NCBI GenBank assembly: GCA_002964805.2
Contig: PUDQ02000079.1
Location: 434,001-498,000, forward strand
Reading direction: 5' to 3'
From: Trametes villosa
Taxonomy: Eukaryota > Basidiomycota > Agaricomycetes > Polyporales > Polyporaceae
Length of the DNA stretch: 64,000 bases
Position numbers and translations under genes: made by a program. A model generated the notes under the pieces. The model was not told where the DNA came from. It worked only from the letters and a program-made list of their open reading frames with translations, and searched no databases. This document shows, piece by piece, positions 56,096-64,000 of the stretch; within the stretch, counting starts at the first letter, position 1; the number at the start of each line of letters is the position of its first letter.

Positions 56096-57289
56096 CTACG
56101 CCTTGGTCGCCTTCTCTGCCTTGTCCACCGGGGTCTTCGCAGCGTCGTCCACGGGGAGCGCCGTCGCGTTTTTCGCGCCCTTCTCCCCGTCAGTCAGCGT
56201 CGTCGTCGCATTCTTCGCATCCGTCCCGTTCAGTGGCGTGTCCGTGGGCAGCACCGGCGGGGGAGGGGGCGCGGCACGGTTGCTGTCGATGTTGAGCACG
56301 CCTGCATGCTTCCGGCGCATCTCCTCCTGCGCGATGTATGGGTCCGACCGGTTCAAGTTCGGGTCCGGGCGCGACGGCAGGAGCGCGTCGGTGTCGAGCT
56401 CAAGGGTGTGCGCGCCTACGCCGTGCGACCCCATCCCGTGTGTCCCTATGTCCTTCGCGAGGTCGAACGCGCGGCGCAGGGGCGCGGCGAAGTAGCGTGC
56501 GGGGGCGAGCACGCGCCGGAGCAGACCAGACGTAGGCCCGAGCGAGCTGAGCTGCGCGGGGGTCTTGGGGACGCCGCCGGACTGGGCGCCCGCGGGCTGC
56601 GCGAGTGCGCTGAGGGTGTCGTGTGCGGCATACGAGGCTTTGTAGCGCGACTCGCCCGAGGTCTTGACCCCCTGCCCGGCGACTGTGCTCAGGAGGGACA
56701 GGTCCGGGTGCACGGGGAGGTTGTTGGGGCCCGCCTTCGTGAGGTCGCCGAGCGCGACAGGGAAGCCGGCCGCGGGTGCAGGAGCAGAACCAGAGCCAGT
56801 CGAGCCAGAGACATCGGGAGCAGCCGCGTAGGAGTTGCTAGGAGAGCCTGCAGCGGTAGAGGCGTACTCAGGCTGGAGGCTGTCAGCCTCCCAGTCTGCA
56901 GCAGAGCGGTGGCTGAGCATAGGGCTGGCTGGAGGCCCGCCAGTAGAGGGCGTAGCCTCGACGCCTTGGACAGGTCCAGGAACTTGGATCAGGGTGACGT
57001 TGTGGTTGACGCCGTAGTCGGCCTGGCGGAAGTCAGCACGAGGGAGGCGAGCCAGTTTGTTAACCTTGGCCTTGGAGAGGCGTTGGACTTGTGCGTTGCG
57101 GCCCGCCGTGGGCATGGTGGGCATAGCGGGAAGAGCAACGTTCGGCATCTCGCTTGGACCCGTCATCTCCAGCGTCACGGTTGCTTGAATGACGGGGATC
57201 ACGACTTTGGTGGTCTCCATAAGCGGGGCGGCAGCGGCAGGGAGGACGAGCGCGGTTGTGCAGACAACCGAGAGAGTAGAGAGACGCAT
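56096..57289 (-). CDS. Secreted or wall-associated protein of unknown function
   Basis: A single 397-codon frame without introns, rare in this window. It begins MRLSTLSVVCTTALVLPAAA, a clear signal peptide. The mature part is rich in Pro, Ala, Ser and Gly, with few cysteines and four or so N-glycosylation sites of NxT/S type (NVTLIQ, NRSD, NGTD, NATT, NATAL). Segments such as GLLRRVLAPARYFAAPLRRA and DPNLNRSDPYIAQEEMRRKH may be helical. The C-terminus is Lys/Ala-rich (DDAAKTPVDKAEKATKA). I do not recognise a family. A 408-codon frame on the opposite strand covers the same DNA, but lacks a signal peptide, is Arg-rich, and is more likely the shadow. Confidence 0.62.
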   Translation of the reverse strand: MRLSTLSVVCTTALVLPAAAAPLMETTKVVIPVIQATVTLEMTGPSEMPNVALPAMPTMPTAGRNAQVQRLSKAKVNKLARLPRADFRQADYGVNHNVTLIQVPGPVQGVEATPSTGGPPASPMLSHRSAADWEADSLQPEYASTAAGSPSNSYAAAPDVSGSTGSGSAPAPAAGFPVALGDLTKAGPNNLPVHPDLSLLSTVAGQGVKTSGESRYKASYAAHDTLSALAQPAGAQSGGVPKTPAQLSSLGPTSGLLRRVLAPARYFAAPLRRAFDLAKDIGTHGMGSHGVGAHTLELDTDALLPSRPDPNLNRSDPYIAQEEMRRKHAGVLNIDSNRAAPPPPPVLPTDTPLNGTDAKNATTTLTDGEKGAKNATALPVDDAAKTPVDKAEKATKA

Positions 57290-58969
57290 ATCGAGGAGCT
57301 GGACAGTGAACGAGTGTAGACGAGAGGTCGTGAGGGGTCGTGAGGCCTGTGGGCGTGGGGTAGCTGTCGCGGCGAGCGCGGTCGTCGGTGGTGGTGGTCG
57401 AGGAAAGAGTGTGTGGGGCGGGGTGGTCGAGTGTGTCTCTATTTGAACCTGTCTGGGCGGGCACGTCGGGCTGTCACACAGCTGTCAGCCACAGACTAAC
57501 GGAGCCGTCGATCGAACTTGCTAAACCGAACTGGATCCGGGCCCGGAATATTGTCTCTCATCCTCCTTTGACTACTCGACTCTGCAGCTCTGGCGATTGA
57601 CCACGCCATTTGTAGTTTTATCTAGAACTCGTTTACGATTCAAACGGATTTTCGGCGCAATATAGTGCACCTTACGCACATAGCGGCGGGGCTGCTGTAA
57701 GGCTCAGCCAAGTGGATGGCATGGCAGTCATCCGACGCGCCTCGAAGACGCTGTCGATATTGGTACCCTCGCGCACGATACAGTCCGAGCCATTGGCATC
57801 GTAAACAGAGCTGTACCTGCCGGTTGCTTGCGGTTACTCACCGTAGTATGTCGAGCACGAGAGGGGCCTGTGGCACGCATAACCATCGCGTCCTGCCACT
57901 TGAGTAGTGCCTGGTGAGGAATCACCGTGCAATTAATGGCTGATGAGTTCATGAGCGAACAAATTCCATAGGTTCAGCAGGTAAGAACACGAACGACGAA
58001 CTTTGTGAAGGGTCCGCAATCGCGATTACGAGTGTTCGCGAAGCGTGTCATTGTCAAACGGGCAACGCGTCTGTATCGGGACTTAGAAGGATGGTGCGCC
58101 ACAACGGTAGCGACGTAGAACGTGCTACTACACTTCTAGACGCCAGTGGCGACCTTCCGGGCCCCGTTTCGTTCTGTGAGGATCTTCTGTCTGTCCCGAT
58201 ACAGTCCCTGGAACATGTTTGTAGCTTCTCGCGAAGCTCGAGCGCGATCGTGGAGCTGCCCGTCTCGTATTTATATGCGAGGCCTAGCTTGTCGCGCAGA
58301 ACCGCGTTCTTTCCCCCTCCCATCGTCCCTAGTACGAGTATTCGCGTGGACGATTCGTCTCGAGTGTCGGCTCACAAGAAGCCTTCGAGGATTCAGGCGC
58401 GCTTCCTCCCCAATAGTGGGCTGTCGTCCGTGGTCCTAACATCCGTCATGATGGTATGTCAGTCCATGGCTTAAAACACGCTGCGCAATAGCAAACAACA
58501 AAACCCCGCACGGAAGGGTGATCGGCATAGCGGTACGCACGGGCAGCTTGAGTAGTCCCGGTAGCTTTCCCGCTGATCCCAGCCTCAGGCCTGCAGAACA
58601 AGGCACACAGACGTTACCGGGGATAGCCCCGCGTAATAGAGAACCACGTTGAAGACGTCGTCGGAAAAGGCTGTAAAAGGCTGCCCATGTTGTCCGCTCA
58701 AGCGCCTGCGGAAAAATGGAGGCGATGCGCGCCTAGGACCAAGCGCCTGCCATATTTGGACGTCCTATTGTGTGGCTCAGCCGAGAACAATGGGACTCGG
58801 TACGCGACCGAACACAATGGCCCCCTCCTCTCTCAAAAACATGCAGCGGCCGCGCAGAGAGCGACCGTCCCCTCTGGGTCATTTCCCTCTCTTTCCACGC
58901 TACGTCCGTCGACGACCCCCTTAGATTTCCCAGTACTTCATCGTCGCCGGTCGACCTCAGCTGGCAGCA
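57290..58969. other. Gene-poor stretch before PRM1
   Basis: The left end is the promoter of the minus-strand secreted protein, and the right 200 bases are the leader of PRM1. In the middle only a possible P-loop-like fragment (58054-58323, minus) attracted attention. The other frames look random. Confidence 0.4.
58054..58323 (-). pseudogene. Possible fragment of a P-loop NTPase
   Basis: A minus-strand frame, open upstream past 58323 to about 58360, contains STRILVLGTMGGGKNAVLRD, which resembles a Walker A loop (GxxxxGK) with Asn in place of Ser/Thr, and then ETGSSTIALELREKLQTC. No other NTPase motif was found before the stop, and upstream coding sequence (a short MTDVRTTDDSPLLGRKRA frame near 58450) cannot be joined with confidence. 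It could be a decayed G-domain gene of the kind common in Agaricomycetes, or chance. Confidence 0.2.
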
Positions 58970-61900
58970 ATGTCTAACATCCCTCGCTGGAACTCCCCTC
59001 CTCCTGTCTACGACGCTCCTTCAACAAGGCAAGCCTTCGGAACCACTCTCCGACCTTACCTCCAACTCCCACACCTCCTTTCTCTGACCTGGCTCGCTTA
59101 CCCTATCCTCTCCCTGGTCTTCGTCGTTTTCCGGCTCGTGCTGTCTTCCGGCTCTGCTCAGGATGCCGTCGCGAACGCGAAGAGCGAACTGCTCACGAGC
59201 TGCAAGGCCGCAGAACGCGCGGCCACCGGCGCGGCTAGCATGCCGCGATACATGGCAGCAGCGACGAACGCGCAGATCACGGACGCCGTGAACGGGACTA
59301 TGAACGCGGCCCGCGCCACGATGGTCCTCGCGCTCACGATCATGGAAGCCATTATCAACTTTATCATCGACACCTACCGCTCGACCTTCCTTTGCTTCCT
59401 CGAGCTGGTCGTCCGGGGCGGCCTGTCTATCCTCATTGGCGCAGTAGACGAGGTGAGTTGATTCAAGTCGCGTAGGATTCTGTGCACGAGGTCTCGACCG
59501 GCTCGTGTTGCGGGGAAGTCATGTTAATGACATGCGCTTAACCATGGTCTTAACATGGCTCCCGTGAGATCGCGAATTGGGGGTGTGAGAGCGAGAGAAG
59601 TCACTCCCCAGCAAGGTAGAGTTCGAAAGGATATGTCTCATCGCCCTCGCACCAGGCAAATTCGTAGCCTCATACTGACACGCTTTCACAGTTGAACTCC
59701 TTCATAACCAGCACCTTCAATGGCCTGCGCGACAACATCCAGAAGGATGTCGGCGCTGCGAACTCCGTCATCCAGTCTGCCATCGGTGCCATCAACAAGG
59801 TCAACCCCTTCGGGGACATCTCGGTGCCTCAGTTCAGCATTCCCAGTCTGGATGCGCTGCAGAACGTCACCCTCCCCACCGATTTCGAGGACTCGTTGAA
59901 GAAGTTGAACAGCTCGCTTCCCAGCCTTTCGGACCTTAAGGACAAGGTTGATTCGATGTAGGTGTTCAAACTCAATGCAGCAGTCCACCGTCGCTGACGC
60001 ATACTTCAGCGTCGACACGCCGTTTGAGCTCTTGAAGAAGGATATTAACGAGACCTTCAGCGGGCTGTCCTTCGAGGTCAACGCGCTCCCCGTCCCGGAA
60101 CAGAACTCGGTCACCTTCTGCGACCAGATGGACGTCTCCGTCGTGGACGACCTTGGACGCGACCTGGTGAAGGCGGTCAAGATCGGCATCGTGATCATGA
60201 TCATCCTCATCTTCGTCCTCATTGCGGCGAACTGCGCGCTCGAATGGTACAAGTGGCGCACGATGAAGCAGCACTTCCAGCGGACGCGCGAGGCCTGGAT
60301 GACGGACCCTGCCGTGCAGCACATCACGTACTCGAAGAGCAACGCGCCGGTGGTGGACATGAGCGACCACAACCTCATGTGTCTACAAGCGACGTCCGCG
60401 CACCCGCTGCTCATGCGGATCGCGAACAAGCTGTCGTCGCTGCTGCGTCTGAGCCCGTCGCAGTACATCCACCTCCAGTGGTTCTTCCACTACGTCTTCC
60501 ACCCGCCGGCGCTCGCATGTTTCCTCATCGGCTTCTTTGGCCTTCTCTCCGTCGAGCTTCAGCTACTCGCCATCGGTCCTCTCGCGGCGAAGTACACCCA
60601 CCAGGCGAACCAATCCGTCAACAACTTCTCAAACCTCATCGCGACGTCGATCAACGCGAGCATGTACAACCAGTCCGCGGCGTACGCCAGTTCGGTAAAC
60701 GGGCGCGTGGACCACGTCCAGACCACAATCAACGACGGCCTCTTCGGATGGGTGAACGGTACCACGACCACGCTGAACGACACCATCAGCGGCTTCTACA
60801 ACGACATCCAGGACGCGGTCGGCACCGTCTTCAACGGGACGATCCTCGAGAGCCCCGTGCAGGAGTTCATCCGCTGCTTCATCGGCTCCAAGGTTGACGC
60901 GGTCGAGAAGGCGCTCACGTTCCTCCACGACAACCTGCACGTCGATGTCCCCCGCGTCAACGACTCCGTTCTCGTGCTCTCCCCTGCAGACGTTAACGAG
61001 GCTACGCAGCCGATTGCCCAGGCCGCTCTTGGGGGTGGCAACGACGACAACCAGGGCCTCCTTCAGCGCGTTCTCGCCGCGTACGTCAAGTCGCTCAAGA
61101 AGGAGCGCCTGATGTTCGGTATCTTCATGGGTCTCTGGGGCATTGTCGTCCTCATGGCGCTCGCGATCATCTTCTGGCACTCGTACGGGCGTGACATGCT
61201 CGAGGCGCGCCGCCGCCGCCGGTGGCAGCGCGAGCAGCGTGGCGGCATCGACGGCATTGCCCCTCCGTCTGAGAAGGGTGGCGCTCACGATGTCGAGCAG
61301 TCGCAGGGGAGCCTCCCGTCGTTCACGCCGCTCCCTTCGCCGCGCGCAGGCCTCTTCCAGTCCACCCGGCTCTCTCTCCGCGGATCTGGTCAGCAGCAGG
61401 ACGCCCATCTCCAGGCACCCCATCCGCTCAGTATCCGCAAGCCCGCGTTCGAGAAGAGCTGGGACAGCTTCCTGGACCGCGCAGACGCCGCTCCAGTGTC
61501 CGAGGCTGAGTCCGCACCCAAGGTCAGCGGGCCGCGCAAGCTGGTCGCGCTCGGCCGGAAGGCTCTGGGCAGGGAGGTGCTCGTCGGCGATACGCAGAAC
61601 GACTCCGCGTCGGATACCCCTGCCCAGACTGAGGCCGCGCAACCTGGGCCTTGGTACAAGCGTATGGTCGGTGCGGTTTGGAGGACGAACGATCAAGCGC
61701 CCGAGGAGAGCCGTGGGCGCAGGCGCAAGCGTCCGAACCTGTCCATCTCTACGGACCACTCCACCGAGCGCCGCGACGACCTCCCGGTTATCGAGCACAC
61801 CTCCCCCAGTGATCAGGCTGGCCCGACCTCCGCTTGGTCCTTGTCCCCCATCGAGACGCGCACGCTCCCGTGGGTGGGCACAGTCCAGCCTACGAAGCCC

Positions 61901-62311
61901 CCTGCACTGCCTCCCCGTCGCGCCCCTAGCGTGCCCATGGACGTGAACGCCGACTACGACACCCCGACCGCCCCCGCCCCGGCGCCCTACGCCGCGATGC
62001 CCATTCCCCTCCACCACGCCTTCGAGCAATCCGCTCCTACCCCCGTACACAACTCCCAGCACCTTATGCCCCTCCCGGTCCCCCCTAAGCGCAAGGTCGC
62101 GAAGATCGACCCGGACACCTCGACGCCCGTGACACGACTCCTCGCCACGAACCACGCACGCAAGTCCTCCCAGGCGGTGGACCCGTTCGTGACGCCCTTT
62201 GACGACGAGCACGCCGCGACGAGCCCGACAGGCACGAACCCGTTCGCGTCCCCCGTTGCGTCTGCGTTCGCGCGGCAGAGCACGCAGACGAACCGGTTCG
62301 TCGCTCTGTGA
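58970..62311 (+). CDS. PRM1: Plasma membrane fusion protein PRM1
   Basis: A multipass membrane glycoprotein needed for plasma-membrane fusion between mating cells or hyphae. Exons 58970-59452, 59693-59958 and 60010-62311 join at [11 protein letters not shown] and DS(I)/VDTPFELL. Membrane segments visible: [20 protein letters not shown] near the start; a long hydrophobic stretch [20 protein letters not shown] through the end of exon 1; [60 protein letters not shown]. Between them are large extracellular loops rich in NxS/T and helical segments ([40 protein letters not shown]). The N-terminal [20 protein letters not shown] and the loop sequences fit fungal Prm1. The last 400 residues form a disordered Ser/Pro cytosolic tail ending QTNRFVAL. 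A 567-codon antisense frame is a shadow. Confidence 0.93.
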
Positions 62312-63452
62312 TGCTGCGCTGCTCTTCTTCACGACGGCTTAGCCAGTCATGACTCATCGGACTTCCCTTCTTCTGTTTCTCTCGCATCGTCTTGGATTGT
62401 ATCTGAACGCTCGCATCCCCACCAGCTGTAGCCTCTAGCGCCCCTCCCGCTGTATTGTACGTTACTTCCCGCAGTGCGCTCGCCGCGCGCGTCGCATGGT
62501 ACATAATCTTGGTCATTCATTTGTTCTTCCCTGGAGGTCGTCCTCAATAGTGCGTAGTGATGTATTTCTATCCTGCTCTGTTTGCTGTGTAGCGTATATA
62601 TTGTGGGTGTCGTCTCGAGCCTGCTGGCCTTATACATAATCGATGACATTCTGCCCTCTCCCGGCATGAAGCTGCTCGGTCGACGTTTGCGGGCCTCGTC
62701 GTGGTGCGTCTGGATCAGTTTACTTACACCTAACGAAACGCGCCGCGTTCAACTGTACCGTCCGGTCGTATGCGGATCTGGTGGTCAAGACCCTGAAAAG
62801 GTGAGCACAGCCACTCCGCTCGGGTTGAACAGCGATGATCCACGTTCACCGCCTCCCTTGGCTCATGCACTGCTTAAACAAGAGACTCAAACCCCGGAGA
62901 TGCAATTCAAATCGTAGCCGCGCTGGTGCTATCATCCAAGACGAAAGTTCACCGCGATCAGGTACGGACAACCCCCGACACGTGGAGTCCACGCAGGTCT
63001 GAGACAGTGAGCCACCTCGGTACAGTGCAGCCCTCGGACAAGCCGACAAACGCCGCGCAAGTTTGCGATGGTCAAAGGCCGTCTTTCTCTGACCTCGTCG
63101 CTGAGGTACGAAGCATTGGAGGCTTGCGCTTTCAGAGGATAGAGTAGTACTCGAGCAAAGTTAACTGTCTACCAAAGGATCTCCAAGCCCTTCCAAAGCC
63201 GCTCATCGCAGGTCAGGGGGATCCGCCAAATACATGGCGACCCATCTGTCCCTGGATGACACGAGACCGCCGACCCGCCCGGCATTAGCGTTCTGCCTGC
63301 TCAGACCAGGTACCCTAAACTGCGGCGCCCATCTCTCCAGTGCTTCCTGGCATCAACGTGTCTCATCGATGGAGCATCGTGTATGCTCTAGCATCGCAAG
63401 CAAACCGCAACTCGCCGTTGCACCGTCAGCTTTTACTGCCCACGGGGCGATG
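62312..63452. other. Intergenic stretch between PRM1 and the glycosyltransferase
   Basis: 3' region of PRM1 and promoter of the next gene. Frames of 60-110 codons occur on both strands without recognisable content. Confidence 0.4.
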
Positions 63453-63462
63453 TATATATATA
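63453..63462 (+). promoter_or_regulatory. TATA element of the glycosyltransferase gene
   Basis: TATATATATA lies 66 bases before the ATG at 63519. A second TATAAA at 63511-63516 is too close to the start codon to act as its TATA box. Confidence 0.5.
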
Positions 63463-63518
63463 CCCTCGGATGCGACAGCTGCTTCCCACAAACAGGCGGT
63501 GGGACTTCAGTATAAACC

Positions 63519-64000
63519 ATGGCCACCAAGCACCTCGTCGTAACACCGTTCCAAGCATGGGGTCAGTCCACTTTCCCCATCCCCCGTTCATCGCGTATCC
63601 TGATCGTGCGTACCCACAGGCCACATCCGCCCTGTATGCACACTAGCGGCGCGCATCGTGAAGCTCAACTCTTCCGTGACGCTGACGTTCCTCACCGTCC
63701 CATTCTTCTTCGACCTTGCGCGGGCGGAGATCTCGCGTAGCTTCGAAGATGGAGAGGAGGCAGCAGCCCGCATCCGCCTCATCGCGCTCCCGCAGCATGA
63801 GAACCCGATGATCTCCGCAACATACGAGGAGGCCTTCGGGGATGCGTGGACGAAGGTCATCGCCAAGGAGCCTATCACCTGCGTGAAGACCGGAGCCGTC
63901 CACGAGCCGATCCCGATCGTCCCCAAGCAGGTCATCTTGGACGTGCGTTTTACGTTCTTACATTCCTTTTACCGGGCTGGACAGAGTTCTTACGGCGCGA
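63519..64000 (+). CDS. UDP-glycosyltransferase (GT1, basidiomycete type), 5' part only
   Basis: Exon 1 (63519-63561) begins MATKHLVVTPFQAWGH and a 58-nt intron leads to exon 2 (63620-63942): IRPVCTLAARIVKLNSSVTL, TFLTVPFFFDLARAEISRSF. The GHIRP start and the first Rossmann strand and helix match the acceptor-binding half of basidiomycete GT1 enzymes, which typically glycosylate small lipophilic or xenobiotic acceptors. Exon 2 ends PIPIVPKQVILD at a GTGCGT donor; the rest, with the UDP-sugar signature, lies beyond the right edge. Substrate unknown. Confidence 0.82.

Noticed and set aside
56093..57319. Plus-strand frame of 408 codons opposite the secreted protein
   Set aside because: Arg-rich, no signal peptide and no domain; the minus-strand frame begins with a clean signal peptide.
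60629..62332. Minus-strand frame of 567 codons over PRM1
   Set aside because: Antisense shadow; the plus strand has membrane segments and spliced family sequence.
1..64000. Biosynthetic gene cluster, CRISPR array, rRNA genes
   Set aside because: No backbone synthase, no regularly spaced repeats and no rRNA sequence were found; the gene content is dispersed housekeeping.

Overview
The window is nuclear DNA of a filamentous basidiomycete, most likely a white-rot agaricomycete of the Polyporales type. This rests on GC-rich coding sequence, many 45-90 nt GT-AG introns, pyrimidine-rich stretches before start codons, and families typical of that group: a Helitron-type protein with a retropepsin-like exon, a Tad-like LINE, F-box/LRR proteins, a DUF6697-like protein and a GT1 of basidiomycete type. 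The taxonomic call is an inference from gene content.

Layout. Bases 1-2535 (minus) hold the 5' half of a Helitron-type (DUF6570) protein whose frame runs off the left edge; its first exon is retropepsin-like. A secreted NucA/NucB-type nuclease follows (4317-7549). Then comes a head-to-head pair, prefoldin subunit 4 (minus) and sphingosine-1-phosphate lyase (plus). A 5 kb gene-poor stretch with a 37-bp perfect inverted repeat precedes an alpha-arrestin (16041-19279). A second gene-poor stretch (19.3-24.7 kb) contains a diverged direct duplication of about 750 bp. Next are cytochrome c peroxidase, the head-to-head pair FKBP2 / ribosomal protein L39, GET1 and malate synthase. At 34135-37211 an LRR/F-box-like gene is split by a 5'-truncated LINE with target-site duplication. 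The right half is gene-dense: a protein kinase, an SDR, a DUF6697-like gene head-to-head with an F-box gene, an Smr-domain protein, a GH92 mannosidase, peptidyl-tRNA hydrolase head-to-head with a PAQR receptor, TAF12 convergent with a secreted protein of unknown function, PRM1, and the start of a UDP-glycosyltransferase cut by the right edge.

How the genes fit together. Most are dispersed housekeeping functions rather than a cluster: protein folding (prefoldin 4, FKBP2), ER insertion of tail-anchored proteins (GET1), translation (L39, Pth1), mitochondrial peroxide removal (Ccp1), glyoxylate cycle (malate synthase), sphingolipid breakdown (Dpl1), transcription (TAF12), cell fusion (PRM1) and receptor/transporter trafficking (arrestin). 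No biosynthetic gene cluster, CRISPR array, rRNA or convincing tRNA gene was seen.

The most informative signals are the LINE inside the LRR gene (removing the element and one duplication copy leaves an uninterrupted 450-codon frame), the retropepsin exon in front of the Helitron-type frame, GC-AG introns in two adjacent genes (one bordering an 18-nt exon), and the two repeat structures in the gene-poor stretches. All gene structures were spliced by eye; exon ends are well supported where noted and approximate elsewhere.
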